Shown here one piece after another: positions 7,621 through 16,995 of a DNA stretch of 64,000 nt. A program made the position numbers and the translations under genes. The notes under the pieces were generated by a model. It saw only the letters and a list, made by a program, of their open reading frames with translations, was not told the origin of the DNA and searched no databases. The stretch is from Sinorhizobium medicae (GTDB taxonomy: Bacteria > Pseudomonadota > Alphaproteobacteria > Rhizobiales > Rhizobiaceae), in NCBI RefSeq assembly GCF_007827695.1, contig NZ_VITA01000005.1, positions 164,700 to 228,699 of the forward strand, read 5' to 3'. How positions within the stretch are numbered: position 1 is the first letter of the stretch; every line of letters begins with the position of its first letter.

Positions 7621-9447
7621 TCACTCGTCGCTCATCTTCAAGGCCGCGATGAAAGCTTCCTGCGGGATTTCCACCTTGCCAAACTGGCGCATCCGCTTCT
7701 TGCCGGCCTTCTGCTTTTCCAAAAGCTTGCGCTTGCGGGTGGCGTCGCCGCCGTAGCACTTCGCGGTCACGTCCTTGCGCAGCGCCGAGATGGTTTCGCG
7801 GGCGATCACATTGCCGCCGATGGCAGCCTGGATCGGAATCTTGAACATGTGCTTGGGGATCAGTTCCTTCAGCTTCTCGCACATTTCGCGACCGCGCTTT
7901 TCCGCCGCCATCCGGTGTACCATCATCGACAGCGCGTCCACCGGCTCGCCGTTGACGAGGATCGACATCTTCACGAGATTGCCTTCCTTGTGCTCGGTGA
8001 TCTGGTAGTCGAAGGAGGCATAACCCTTGGAAATCGACTTTAGCCGGTCATAGAAATCGAACACGACTTCGTTCAAGGGCAAGTCATAGGTCAGCATTGC
8101 GCGGGTGCCGACATAGGTCAGTTCGATCTGGATGCCGCGGCGATCCTGACAGAGCTTCAATATTCCACCAAGATATTCGTCCGGCGTCAGGATCGTCGCG
8201 CGGATCCACGGCTCGTGAATCTCAGCGATTTTGACCACATCCGGCATATCGGCGGGGTTGTGAAGCTCGCGCTCCGAGCCATCGGTCATAAACAGCTTGT
8301 AGACGACCGAAGGCGCCGTCGCGATCAGATCGAGGTCGAATTCGCGCTCCAGGCGCTCCTGAATGATTTCCAGATGCAGCAGACCGAGGAAGCCGCAGCG
8401 GAAGCCGAAGCCGAGTGCGGCGGAGGACTCCATCTCAAAGGAGAAGGATGCGTCGTTCAGACGCAGCTTGCCCATGGCCGAACGCAAGTCCTCGAAGTCG
8501 GCGGCGTCGACCGGGAAGAGGCCGCAGAACACCACCGGCTGGGCCGGCTTGAAGCCCGGCAACGCCTTAGCCGTCGGCCGCTTGTCTTCAGTGATCGTGT
8601 CGCCGACGCGGGTGTCGGCCACTTCCTTGATCGATGCGGTGATGAATCCGATTTCGCCGGGGCCGAGCGAATCCATGGCAACCATTTTCGGCGTGAGGAC
8701 GCCGACGCGTTCAACCTGGTATTTCGCATCCGTCCCCATCATGCGGATGGTCATCCCCTTTTTCAGGGTTCCGTCGATGATGCGTACCAGGACCATGACG
8801 CCGAGATAGGTGTCGTACCAGCTGTCCACGAGAAGCGCCTTCAGGGGCGCGGTGTCGCCGCCTTCGCTCTTCGGGGCGGGAAGCTTATGGACGATCGCCT
8901 CCAGCACATCCGGAATGCCGAGACCGGTCTTGGCCGAGATCAATACGGCCTCGGAAGCGTCGATGCCGATCACTTCCTCGATCTGCTCCTTGATCCGGTC
9001 CGGCTCTGCCGCTGGAAGGTCGATCTTGTTGAGTACGGTGACGAGTTCGTGATTGTTGTCGATCGCCTGGTAAACATTGGCGAGCGTCTGTGCTTCGACG
9101 CCCTGGCTGGCATCGACGACGAGCAGCGAACCTTCGCAGGCCGACAGCGAGCGCGAGACCTCATAGGCAAAGTCGACATGCCCGGGCGTGTCGATGAGGT
9201 TCAGCACATAGGTCTCGCCGTTGTTCGCCTTGTAATGCAGGCGAACGGTCTGGGCCTTGATGGTAATGCCGCGCTCGCGCTCGATATCCATGCTGTCCAG
9301 CACCTGTTCGGACATTTCGCGCTCGGCAAGGCCGCCGGTCGATTGGATAAGCCGATCGGCCAGCGTCGACTTGCCGTGGTCGATATGGGCCACGATCGAG
9401 AAGTTGCGGATGTGCGACAGAGGCGTCTTTGAGGATGATGTGCTCAT
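7621..9447 (-). CDS. lepA: elongation factor 4 (back-translocating GTPase LepA)
   Basis: A 608-residue translational GTPase of normal LepA length. The P-loop AHIDHGKST (residues 20-28), DTPGHVDF and NKIDLP nucleotide motifs are intact. EF-G-like domains follow, then the LepA-specific C-terminal domain ending in [20 protein letters not shown]. LepA acts on the ribosome, promoting reverse translocation or affecting initiation and ribosome assembly. The ATG at 9447 gives [17 protein letters not shown]; an ATG nine bases earlier is less likely. It appears monocistronic. Confidence 0.98.
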   Translation of the reverse strand: MSTSSSKTPLSHIRNFSIVAHIDHGKSTLADRLIQSTGGLAEREMSEQVLDSMDIERERGITIKAQTVRLHYKANNGETYVLNLIDTPGHVDFAYEVSRSLSACEGSLLVVDASQGVEAQTLANVYQAIDNNHELVTVLNKIDLPAAEPDRIKEQIEEVIGIDASEAVLISAKTGLGIPDVLEAIVHKLPAPKSEGGDTAPLKALLVDSWYDTYLGVMVLVRIIDGTLKKGMTIRMMGTDAKYQVERVGVLTPKMVAMDSLGPGEIGFITASIKEVADTRVGDTITEDKRPTAKALPGFKPAQPVVFCGLFPVDAADFEDLRSAMGKLRLNDASFSFEMESSAALGFGFRCGFLGLLHLEIIQERLEREFDLDLIATAPSVVYKLFMTDGSERELHNPADMPDVVKIAEIHEPWIRATILTPDEYLGGILKLCQDRRGIQIELTYVGTRAMLTYDLPLNEVVFDFYDRLKSISKGYASFDYQITEHKEGNLVKMSILVNGEPVDALSMMVHRMAAEKRGREMCEKLKELIPKHMFKIPIQAAIGGNVIARETISALRKDVTAKCYGGDATRKRKLLEKQKAGKKRMRQFGKVEIPQEAFIAALKMSDE

Positions 9448-9505
9448 GGGCCGCATATAGCAGCGCGATCAGGCGGCGCAAAGCGGGAAATGAAGGCTTC
9501 ATTCA

Positions 9506-10795
9506 CTATAAATCCGGGCGCCGGGGCGGGCATTCCGCGTGTGCCTCGGTCTCGCCAAGAGCTGCGGCGTTCGGCACCTGCGCGCTTTTGAACTCAAAGG
9601 ATTCGCACAGTTCGGGCGGGACGCGTTCGCGCGACAGGAGGCGAACGAGCACGAACAGCGCATAGAGGAGCGCCACCGTCATCGTCGCATAGATGAAAGT
9701 GCGCTCACCGAAGGCCGGCGTCAGCAGTGTCACGAGCATCGGCACCAGCGTCGCCGACGCCGACCAGGCGATCAGCATGGTGCTGGCGAGCGGCACGAAA
9801 TCCGCCGGCTCGGTGCGATCGTTGGCATGCGCATTGGCAATCGAATAGACCGTCTCGACTGCCCCGGCGAAGATCGCGAAAACCAGCATGAGCAGGATGA
9901 GGTTGTCGAAGGAGACGGCGAGCGCAGCAAAGCCCGCCGCGATGACGAGCGCACAGGTGACGACCATGACGATCCGCCGGTCGGTGCGGTCGGAGAGGGC
10001 GCCCAGCGGATACTGAATGAAGAGCAGGCCGAACTGCATCACGAACATCAAGGCCGCCACGTCTTTCTGGCTGACCGAGTTGGCGGCCGCATAGATGGGC
10101 GTGAAGCCCTGTACCAGCATGGAGAGGCCGCCGGACGCAAGCACGCCGACGAAGGCGACCGGGGAAATGCGCCAGACCATCGGAATATCAATGCTGACCC
10201 TGGCGGGGGCGGGCGGGGTCGGCAGCCGCGTCAGGCCAATCGGCAGAATGGCGAGCGCGGTGAAGAAGATCGTGATGACGGGCGCGAGATTGCCCTCGGA
10301 CGGGATCTGACCGAAGAGCCAGGCGCCGGCGCCGAGGCCGATGACGTAGGCCATGTAGAAGAGCGCCATCGCCCGGCCGCGCCGGTGGTTCTCGCTGACA
10401 TGGTTCAGCCAGCTTTGTGTGATGATGAAATTCATGCTGGCGGCAATGCCGTAGAGCCCGCGTGCAACCACCCAGAGCAGCGGATGAACGCCGAGGCTGA
10501 TCGTCAGCGCCGCCAGTATGACGAGCGCCATGGAGCAGGAAAACGCCCGGGCATGGCCGACGCGGCGAATGAGCGAGCCACCCATGAGACAGCCGATCAG
10601 GCTGCCGAAGGCAATCGCCGTCACCGCAGCGCCCGCAACCCAGTCCGGCGCCGTCGAACGCGTCAAAACGAAGGGTACATAGGCGAGCATCATGCCGTTT
10701 CCGACCGCGACAGGCGTCATCGAGGCGACGATGCTCGCGATCGACAGCAGCGACGAACCCGATCTATCCACCTGTGCCCTCCGGACGCTCCGCAT
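9506..10795 (-). CDS. MFS transporter (YcaD-like exporter family)
   Basis: A 429-residue protein with about twelve hydrophobic segments, an MFS loop-2/3 motif GGSLIRRVGHARAF and a second-half equivalent GALSDRTDRRIVMV. The pattern fits the YcaD-like group of putative efflux carriers; the substrate cannot be read from sequence. It is divergently transcribed from the XRE-cupin regulator at 10963, which may control it through the operator-like repeat at 10933. The C-terminal tail is cytoplasmic and polar. Confidence 0.88.
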   Translation of the reverse strand: MRSVRRAQVDRSGSSLLSIASIVASMTPVAVGNGMMLAYVPFVLTRSTAPDWVAGAAVTAIAFGSLIGCLMGGSLIRRVGHARAFSCSMALVILAALTISLGVHPLLWVVARGLYGIAASMNFIITQSWLNHVSENHRRGRAMALFYMAYVIGLGAGAWLFGQIPSEGNLAPVITIFFTALAILPIGLTRLPTPPAPARVSIDIPMVWRISPVAFVGVLASGGLSMLVQGFTPIYAAANSVSQKDVAALMFVMQFGLLFIQYPLGALSDRTDRRIVMVVTCALVIAAGFAALAVSFDNLILLMLVFAIFAGAVETVYSIANAHANDRTEPADFVPLASTMLIAWSASATLVPMLVTLLTPAFGERTFIYATMTVALLYALFVLVRLLSRERVPPELCESFEFKSAQVPNAAALGETEAHAECPPRRPDL

Positions 10796-10932
10796 AAGGC
10801 TGATCTAAATTATTGAGGCTTAATGTCTTTGGGGGAACCGGCGTAGAAACCAAACCCTAGATCAGGAAACCGCCCGGCGCTGTCGTCAAAGCGGCATGCG
10901 CAAGGCTTATTTACAGCCCTGGCCTCCTTGAC

Positions 10933-10967
10933 TCCATTATAGTAGAAATGCAATCTCTTATAATGGA
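10933..10967. promoter_or_regulatory. inverted repeat, likely operator of the XRE-cupin gene
   Basis: TCCATTATA (10933-10941) and TATAATGGA (10959-10967) are perfect 9-base arms separated by 17 bases. The right arm contains the proposed start codon at 10963. A repressor bound here would block transcription or initiation, which fits autoregulation by the encoded protein. Confidence 0.55.
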
Positions 10968-11541
10968 AAACCTGGGCAGCCAGCTAGACGAGGTGGTCGG
11001 CATGCGCGTGCGCGCGCTTCGCGCGGCGCAGGATCTCACGCTCGATGATCTCGCAAACCGCGCGGGCGTCAGCCGTGCCATGATTTCGCGGATCGAGCGG
11101 GGCGAGGCGAGCCCGACGGCGCAGTTGCTGGCAAGGCTCTGCAGCGCGCTGGGTACGACACTTTCGGCGCTCTTCGCTTCCGGGGTGAGCGAGGCTTCGC
11201 CCTTGGCCCGGCGGCAGGATCAGCGGCTCTGGCGCGATCCCGAAAGCGGTTATCTGCGCCGGTCGGTTTCGCCCGAAGGCGTAGGCTCGCCGATCGATAT
11301 CGTCGAGGTCGAGTTTCCGCCCGGTGCCCGCGTCGTGTTCGAGCGCCAGCCGATGGATCGTGGGATCACCCAGCACCTCTGGCTTTTCTCCGGTCGCCTC
11401 GAATTGACGATGGAGAGCGGGCAGCAGCTTCTGGAACCGGGCGATTGCCTTTTCATGGGGCTCGAAGAGGCCCACATTTTCCACAACCCCTACGAGGAAG
11501 CGGCGCATTACGCCATTGTCCTTTGCCGCAACAAGGTCTGA
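10963..11541 (+). CDS. XRE-type transcription regulator with C-terminal cupin
   Basis: A 192-residue two-domain regulator. A helix-turn-helix (residues about 10-65; TLDDLANRAGVSRAMISRIERG) is joined to a cupin ligand-binding domain (about 100-185). Relatives such as PuuR sense small metabolites through the cupin. No Shine-Dalgarno sequence precedes either candidate start (ATG at 10963 or at 10948), so the mRNA may be leaderless or nearly so. The downstream acetyltransferase begins one base after its stop, so the two are probably one operon. The divergent MFS gene is a plausible second target. Confidence 0.88.
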   Translation: MENLGSQLDEVVGMRVRALRAAQDLTLDDLANRAGVSRAMISRIERGEASPTAQLLARLCSALGTTLSALFASGVSEASPLARRQDQRLWRDPESGYLRRSVSPEGVGSPIDIVEVEFPPGARVVFERQPMDRGITQHLWLFSGRLELTMESGQQLLEPGDCLFMGLEEAHIFHNPYEEAAHYAIVLCRNKV

Positions 11542-11542
11542 C

Positions 11543-12064
11543 ATGCCCGACGTCGATATCCGTGTGCTCACCGAAGAAGAAGCTCTGGCTTCCCTGCCGT
11601 CACTGGCCGACATCCTTTCCGATTGCGTCGAAGGTGGCGCCTCGGTAGGCTTCATGCAGCCGTTTCCGCCCAATGCCGCCGTTTCCTTCTGGAAGGGCGT
11701 TGCCGCTGCCGTCGCGCGTGGAGAGACGGTGCTCCTCGGGGCCGAGGTCGACGGCCGGATGATCGGCACCGTACAGCTCGGCATCGGCACCATGCCGAAC
11801 CAGCCGCATCGCGCCGATATCAAGAAGCTGCTCGTTCACCGAAGCGCCCGCGGTCTCGGCCTGTCGCGCCGCCTGATGGAGGCGGCGGAAACGGAAGCCA
11901 TCAAGCGCGGCAGGAGAGTGCTGTTACTCGACACGGCGACCGGAGAGCCGGCGGAAGCGATCTACGAGCGCTTCGGCTGGACGCGCGCAGGCGTCGTTCC
12001 GGACTATGCACTGATGCCCGACGGCCGCTATTGCGCGACGACGTTCTTCTACAAGCATCTTTAG
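11543..12064 (+). CDS. GNAT family N-acetyltransferase
   Basis: A 173-residue acyltransferase with the acetyl-CoA-binding stretch VHRSARGLGLSRRLMEAAE in motif A and YERFGWTRAG near the C-terminus. The acceptor substrate is unknown. The start codon follows the stop of the XRE-cupin gene by a single base, indicating translational coupling. The pair resembles regulator plus detoxifying or metabolite-modifying enzyme units. Confidence 0.88.
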   Translation: MPDVDIRVLTEEEALASLPSLADILSDCVEGGASVGFMQPFPPNAAVSFWKGVAAAVARGETVLLGAEVDGRMIGTVQLGIGTMPNQPHRADIKKLLVHRSARGLGLSRRLMEAAETEAIKRGRRVLLLDTATGEPAEAIYERFGWTRAGVVPDYALMPDGRYCATTFFYKHL

Positions 12065-12140
12065 CGGAGGGCAGGCCCGCGCGGCGGCGACTTCGCCATG
12101 CCAGGACAGGTGTGAGTCGGCTGCCTCTGGTGTTTTCCGC

Positions 12141-12779
12141 TCACGAAACGAAGAAGTGCGACAGTCCCTGGCCGGCGGCGAAAGCGGCATAGCCGAGGAC
12201 TGCGAAATAGATGGTCGTCGCAACCAGGAACAAATAGCCGCCGGCCACCATCAGCCCGTCGCGCTGAATGATGCCGACCGACAGGAGTAGGATGGCGATG
12301 CCGGGAAGCGTGTTCGACAGTGGAATCAATCCGAGCGGAAACATGAGAAGTACGCCCCCGGCCATGATCATCAGGCCGTTGAAGCGGTTCATGAGGGTGC
12401 CCTCGGTCAGGAAGTTGAGCCGCGGACGCACGTAGCGGTCCAGCTTCGAGACCAGGGCAGCGCCCTTCCGCAGCGTGGGCACGAGCTTTTCCGTCTCGAT
12501 CTCGCGGTCCAGAATGCGTTTGGGCAGCCACGGCAGGCGATTGAGCGTGATTGCGAGCGAAATCAGAATGATGGCCGCTCCGAAGACCGTGCTGACGCCG
12601 GGAATGGAAACGGGAATCAGGAAGGGCAGAGTCAGCAGCGCACAGAGGAGAAGAAAGCCCTGCTCGCCAATTTCGATCATCAGTTGGCGCAGCGTGATCG
12701 TATTGCCCCTGATCGCCGCGATCATGCCGGTGAGCGTCTCGCTGAGACTACGCTGCGTATCGCCGAACTCGACGGCCAT
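12141..12779 (-). CDS. ExoD family membrane protein
   Basis: A 212-residue protein with the ExoD (exopolysaccharide synthesis) family pattern: a polar N-terminal helix, LPFLIPVSIPGVST followed by paired hydrophobic helices, a central MNRFNGLMIMAGGVLLMFP, and NTLPGIAILLLSVGIIQRDG. S. meliloti ExoD affects exopolysaccharide and alkali sensitivity; the biochemical role is unknown. Rhizobia usually encode several paralogues, so the symbol exoD is not assigned. It is alone and convergent with the GNAT gene. Confidence 0.85.
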   Translation of the reverse strand: MAVEFGDTQRSLSETLTGMIAAIRGNTITLRQLMIEIGEQGFLLLCALLTLPFLIPVSIPGVSTVFGAAIILISLAITLNRLPWLPKRILDREIETEKLVPTLRKGAALVSKLDRYVRPRLNFLTEGTLMNRFNGLMIMAGGVLLMFPLGLIPLSNTLPGIAILLLSVGIIQRDGLMVAGGYLFLVATTIYFAVLGYAAFAAGQGLSHFFVS

Positions 12780-13042
12780 GATTTACCCCTCTCAGCTTTG
12801 CGGGTCGCTCGGTTCGTTGGACGGCCATCCGCATTTTCTATCCCGAACTCGATGACACAGACCATAGCGCGGGCGCGTGAAACTTCGGTTAGCGGGCCCT
12901 CTGGTCATCAATGTGGCGAAGTCCGGCCGAAAATGCTGCACCGCGATGCATCCTGCGGGAGCAAAGAGGAAGGCCCCTTCATCTTCCTGCCGCAATCGAT
13001 AGTATGAACCGATCTTGAGCACCAATGGGGACAATTGATTCG

Positions 13043-13708
13043 ATGATCAAGAAATGCGCCATCCTGGCTGTCGCGGCCATCTATCTTTCCGGATGCACCA
13101 CCACCGATCCCTATACGGGAGAACAGAAGATGTCGAACACCGCCGGGGGCGCTCTGATCGGCGCCGGTCTCGGCGCCGCGACCGGCCTTCTCGTGGGCGG
13201 CAGTGCCGCGGGACGGCGCGACGCGGCACTCGTGGGTGCGGGCATCGGCGCTCTCGGCGGCGGCCTGGTCGGAAACTACATGGACCAGCAGGAATCCGAA
13301 CTGCGCGCTCAACTTCAGGGCACCGGCGTTTCGGTCACCCGCGCCGGCGACCGCATCATCCTGAACATGCCGTCAAACATCACCTTCGCGACCGACCGCG
13401 ACCAGGTGATCCCGGCATTCTACTCAACGCTCGATTCGGTTGCGATCGTGCTGCGCAAATTCAGCAAGACGCTCATCGACGTCGACGGTCACACGGACTC
13501 GACGGGCAGCGCGTCCTACAATCAGGGGCTGTCGGAGCGGCGTGCGGCCTCCGTCGCCAACTACCTCGCCAGCCGCGGCGTCGACCAGCGGCGCATGTCG
13601 GCAGTCGGCTACGGCATGGAACGGCCGGTCGCCTCCAACGCCAGCGAGATCGGCCGCGTCCAGAACCGCCGCGTCGAAATCTCGATCGCCCCGATCAAGC
13701 AGGGCTGA
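13043..13708 (+). CDS. OmpA-family outer-membrane lipoprotein
   Basis: A 221-residue lipoprotein. The signal peptide ends in the lipobox LSGC with the acylated cysteine at residue 18. A glycine-rich region (about 35-85: GGALIGAGLGAATG) resembles the glycine-zipper of YiaD/YfiB-like proteins. A C-terminal OmpA peptidoglycan-binding domain carries VDGHTDSTGS and LSERRAASVANYL. It likely anchors outer membrane to cell wall. The ATG at 13043 is used because it gives a proper signal peptide; an ATG 18 bases upstream would add a polar extension. Confidence 0.9.
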   Translation: MIKKCAILAVAAIYLSGCTTTDPYTGEQKMSNTAGGALIGAGLGAATGLLVGGSAAGRRDAALVGAGIGALGGGLVGNYMDQQESELRAQLQGTGVSVTRAGDRIILNMPSNITFATDRDQVIPAFYSTLDSVAIVLRKFSKTLIDVDGHTDSTGSASYNQGLSERRAASVANYLASRGVDQRRMSAVGYGMERPVASNASEIGRVQNRRVEISIAPIKQG

Positions 13709-13727
13709 ACCCCTTCCGATCGTTCAC

Positions 13728-13761
13728 AAGAGGCCGCGCGGATTTTCCGGGCGGCCTCTTT
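13728..13761 (+). terminator. terminator after the OmpA lipoprotein gene
   Basis: AAGAGGCCGC (13728-13737) and GCGGCCTCTT (13751-13760) form a perfect 10-base stem with a short T run, 20 bases downstream of the stop codon. Confidence 0.75.
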
Positions 13762-13911
13762 CCGAGCGGCAACCACCATGCCGGGTTTGCTACACCGGGA
13801 AGGCTCGACACGGAGCCTCGCGTCGAAGTGCGGATGCAGCAGACTCGTTTGCGCCGGTTGCGGGAATGGAAGATCGAACTCATTGAGAAGACGAACCAGA
13901 CTGGCGGGATT

Positions 13912-13973
13912 GTATTTCGAGCTTTGGTGAGGCTTGCGTGTGGATCCTCGGATCAAGCCCGAGGATGACGACG
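13912..13973. repeat. dispersed rhizobial 'LDPRIH' intergenic repeat, copy 1
   Basis: The sequence starting GTATTTCGAGCTTTGG and ending CAAGCCCGAGGATGACG is found again at 19463-19524 with only a few differences. On the minus strand it encodes the familiar spurious VILGLDPRIHTQASP string seen in many alphaproteobacterial over-predicted ORFs. The rest of the 13762-14025 gap shows nothing else. Confidence 0.8.
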
Positions 13974-14025
13974 ACAGGACGATGTGGTGTCCCTGTTATC
14001 TCGAAGGTGCAGGGCGTTTTCTGCG

Positions 14026-15078
14026 TTACCCTTTCGGCGGGTAGGCGTGCCGGTTTCCGCGAAAGTCGGTGACGGTGTAACAGCCGCCCCCTTCCGCCTC
14101 GATGCTGCTTGCGCTGACGACGGACTTGCCGTGGCCGCCGGGGATGTCGAGGATGTAGGCCGGCTGGCACAGGCCGGATACGCGGCCGCGCAACGAGGCG
14201 ACGAGGGCCTGGCCCTCTTCGATCGACAACCGAAAATGGCTGGTGCCGGGCGCGAGATCGGGATGGTGCAGGTAATAGGGCTTGACGCGTGTCTCGACGA
14301 AGGCGCGCATCAGTTCGGCGAGTATGTCCGGATCGTCATTGACGCCTTTGAGCAGCACGGACTGGCTCACCATGACGATGCCCGCATCGATCAGCCGCGC
14401 GGCGGCGGCGCGGGCCGCAACGGTCAGTTCCCGCGGATGGTTGGCGTGCAGCGCCACATAGGTTGCCTTGCCGCTTCCTTTCAGCGCAGCGATCAGCGGC
14501 GCGTCGACGCGATCCGGCTCGACGACCGGCACGCGCGTGTGGAAGCGCACGACCTTGACGTGCTCGATCTTTGCAAGCCGCTCCATGATCTCGCCGAGCC
14601 GACGGGGCGAGAGCACCAGCGGATCGCCTCCTGTCAGGATCACCTCCCAGATCTCCTGGTGGCCGGAGATATAGGCGATCGCCCTGTCGAGCTCCGCGGG
14701 CGTGAGCGTGCCGAGCCCCTCGGGGCCGACCATTTCTCGACGGAAACAGAAGCGGCAGTAAACCGGGCAGACATGGACCGCCTTCAACAACACGCGGTCG
14801 GGATAGCGGTGGACGATCCCTGTGACGGGGCTATGCGTGCTGTCTCCGATCGGATCGGCGCGCTCTTCCGGCATGACGGCGAGTTCGGCCATATCGGGAA
14901 CGAACTGCCGCGCAATCGGGTCGTCCGGATCGTCACGGTCGACAAGGCGCGAAATCGCCGGGCTGATGGCGACGGCATAGCTTGCCGTAACGCGTGAAAT
15001 CGCCTCCTCCCGCTCTCGGCCGATGAGGCCCGCTTCGACGAGATCACGCGGCGTCCGGATCGTGCGCTCCGCGGTCAT
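14026..15078 (-). CDS. epmB: EF-P (R)-beta-lysine pathway lysine 2,3-aminomutase
   Basis: A 350-residue radical-SAM enzyme of the KamA/YjeK family. The cluster-binding cysteines are C104, C108 and C111 (CPVYCRFC), followed by the GGDP motif (LTGGDPLVL) and a C-terminal PLP-binding segment. EpmB converts (S)-alpha-lysine to (R)-beta-lysine, which EpmA attaches to EF-P. The start ATG at 15078 overlaps the stop of epmA (ATGA), so the two are translationally coupled. The linkage with epmA and efp argues against a catabolic KamA. Confidence 0.94.
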   Translation of the reverse strand: MTAERTIRTPRDLVEAGLIGREREEAISRVTASYAVAISPAISRLVDRDDPDDPIARQFVPDMAELAVMPEERADPIGDSTHSPVTGIVHRYPDRVLLKAVHVCPVYCRFCFRREMVGPEGLGTLTPAELDRAIAYISGHQEIWEVILTGGDPLVLSPRRLGEIMERLAKIEHVKVVRFHTRVPVVEPDRVDAPLIAALKGSGKATYVALHANHPRELTVAARAAAARLIDAGIVMVSQSVLLKGVNDDPDILAELMRAFVETRVKPYYLHHPDLAPGTSHFRLSIEEGQALVASLRGRVSGLCQPAYILDIPGGHGKSVVSASSIEAEGGGCYTVTDFRGNRHAYPPKG

Positions 15079-16127
15079 GGCGTGACCTCCGCGACCGGAG
15101 CCCAGAGGACCTGGTCGATGCGGGAAGCCCCCGTCGCGAGCATGACCAGGCGATCGAAACCAAGCGCAATGCCGCTCGCCTCGGGCATGCTGGAGAGCGC
15201 CGCAAGGAAGTCGTCGTCGATCGGGTAGGTCTCGCCATAGACCCGCGCCTTTTCCTCCATCTCGAGCGCGAAGCGGCGACGTTGCTCGGCAGCGTCGGTC
15301 AGTTCGCCGAAGGCGTTTGCGAGCTCGACGCCACAGGCATAGAGCTCGAAACGCTCCGCGACCCGCGGGTCGCGCGCTGCGCGCCGCGCAAGCGCTGCTT
15401 CGGAAACCGGATATTCGTCGAGGATCGTGGCGCGCCCGAAGCCGAGATTCGGCTCGATCTTTTCGACGAGCACGCGGCTGAAGAGGTCGGCCCAGCCATC
15501 GTCGCGCGCGACACGCAAGCCTGCCTTCCGCATGGCCGCCGCGAGGTTTTCGCGGTCCGTGGAACCGTCCTTTGCGATGGAGCCGAGGAGGTCGATCCCG
15601 GCGAAGCGCGAGAATGCTTCGGCGACCGAGAGCCGTTCCGGCTCTGCGAAGGGATCGCACTCTCGTCCCCCGTAAACGAGAGACCGCGCCGCAACGGTTT
15701 CGGCGGCAAGCGCCAGGATTTCGGCGCAGTCGCGCATCAGCGTTTCGTAGCTTTCTTCTGCCCGATACCATTCGAGCATGGTGAACTCCGGATGATGCAG
15801 GGCCCCACGCTCGCGATTGCGGTAGACATGGGCGAAGCAGGCGATGCGCCGTTCGCCGGCTGCAATGAGCTTCTTGCAGGCGAATTCGGGCGAAGTGTGG
15901 AGGTAGAGCGGCTGCACAGAGCCGTCGAGTCCAAGCGCCTGCGTCGCGAAGGCATGCAGATGGGCCTCGTTACCCGGGGACACCTGCAGTGCTGCCGTGT
16001 CGACCTCGATGAAATCCCGTTCGTCGAAGAACCGGCGGAGCGCCGACTGGATGCGATTGCGCCCGATCAGGAAAGGGCGCCGGTCGGCATGGACATCGCG
16101 GGTCCACCAGGGAGAAGCATGCGGCAT
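15075..16127 (-). CDS. epmA: EF-P beta-lysine ligase (GenX/PoxA/YjeA)
   Basis: A 350-residue class II lysyl-tRNA-synthetase paralogue lacking the N-terminal anticodon-binding domain, as expected for EpmA. Motif 2 is seen around HVYRNRERGALHHPEFTMLEWY and motif 3 in GIALGFDRL. It activates (R)-beta-lysine and ligates it to the conserved lysine of EF-P. It lies in one operon with epmB and is transcribed divergently from efp, 159 bases away. EpmC, the optional hydroxylase, is not in this window. Confidence 0.95.
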   Translation of the reverse strand: MPHASPWWTRDVHADRRPFLIGRNRIQSALRRFFDERDFIEVDTAALQVSPGNEAHLHAFATQALGLDGSVQPLYLHTSPEFACKKLIAAGERRIACFAHVYRNRERGALHHPEFTMLEWYRAEESYETLMRDCAEILALAAETVAARSLVYGGRECDPFAEPERLSVAEAFSRFAGIDLLGSIAKDGSTDRENLAAAMRKAGLRVARDDGWADLFSRVLVEKIEPNLGFGRATILDEYPVSEAALARRAARDPRVAERFELYACGVELANAFGELTDAAEQRRRFALEMEEKARVYGETYPIDDDFLAALSSMPEASGIALGFDRLVMLATGASRIDQVLWAPVAEVTP

Positions 16128-16286
16128 GATCGGTTCGATCCAGGCTTTCTTCCGCGCGGAAGCCGGTCAGGCTGGCTATTTGCGCGAAATTAGGGTAGTG
16201 GCGGCGCGAAAACTGAACTCTCGCGTCCCTTCCGGGCCGATCTCGGCCCGCTCGTGTCGCTGATACCTCTCTTACAAGGAAGACTA

Positions 16287-16856
16287 ATGGTCAAGGTCAT
16301 CGCTTCTTCGGTCCGCAAGGGCAACGTTCTCGACGTCGACGGCAAGCTCTATGTCGTCCTCACCGCGCAGAACTTCCATCCGGGCAAGGGCACGCCGGTC
16401 ACGCAGGTCGACATGCGCCGCATTTCCGACGGCGTGAAGGTCTCCGAGCGCTACCGCACGACCGAACAGGTCGAGCGCGCCTTCGTCGAAGACCGCGAGC
16501 ACACCTTTCTTTATGAAGACGGCGAAGGCTTCCACTTCATGAACCCGGAAACCTACGACCAGCTCGTCATGAGCACCGAAGATATCGGCGATCTGAAGGC
16601 CTATCTGCAGGAGGGCATGGCCGTGATGCTGTCGATCCACGAGGGTCTCGCCATCGCCATCGACCTGCCGCGCCACGTCACCCTCGAGATCGTCGAGACC
16701 GAGCCGGTCGTCAAGGGGCAGACCGCCTCCTCGTCTTACAAGCCTGCCGTGCTTTCGAACGGCGTTCGCACGCTCGTGCCGCCGCACATCCAGGCCGGCA
16801 CCCGCGTCGTCATCGCGACGGAAGACGGCTCCTACGTCGAGCGTGCCAAGGACTGA
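16287..16856 (+). CDS. efp: translation elongation factor P
   Basis: A 189-residue three-domain protein of standard length. The modifiable lysine is K34, in the loop HPGKGTP, the form targeted by EpmA. EF-P enters the ribosome between P and E sites and rescues stalling at polyproline. AAGGAAG at 16276-16282 is a good ribosome site and fixes the ATG at 16287. Divergent epmA-epmB supplies its modification, so the target and its modifying enzymes share an intergenic region. Confidence 0.98.
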   Translation: MVKVIASSVRKGNVLDVDGKLYVVLTAQNFHPGKGTPVTQVDMRRISDGVKVSERYRTTEQVERAFVEDREHTFLYEDGEGFHFMNPETYDQLVMSTEDIGDLKAYLQEGMAVMLSIHEGLAIAIDLPRHVTLEIVETEPVVKGQTASSSYKPAVLSNGVRTLVPPHIQAGTRVVIATEDGSYVERAKD

Positions 16857-16876
16857 TCCGGTCCTGGTCGAGGTCG

Positions 16877-16919
16877 AAACGGGGACGGTGGCCGAGAGCT
16901 GCCGTCCCCGTTTCCTTTT
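16877..16919 (+). terminator. terminator of efp
   Basis: AAACGGGGACGG (16877-16888) pairs with CCGTCCCCGTTT (16902-16913), followed by a T-rich tail. It starts 20 bases after the efp stop codon. Confidence 0.85.
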
Positions 16920-16995
16920 CCCGTGTCTGGTTGCAAATTCGGCGCGCATTTTGTGTATGCGATGCTAGGATGCCGGCCTCTGATCGGGATGAGAG

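Noticed and set aside
8215..9432. A 405-codon plus-strand frame over lepA
   Set aside because: It is antisense to a textbook lepA; composition is typical of a shadow frame.
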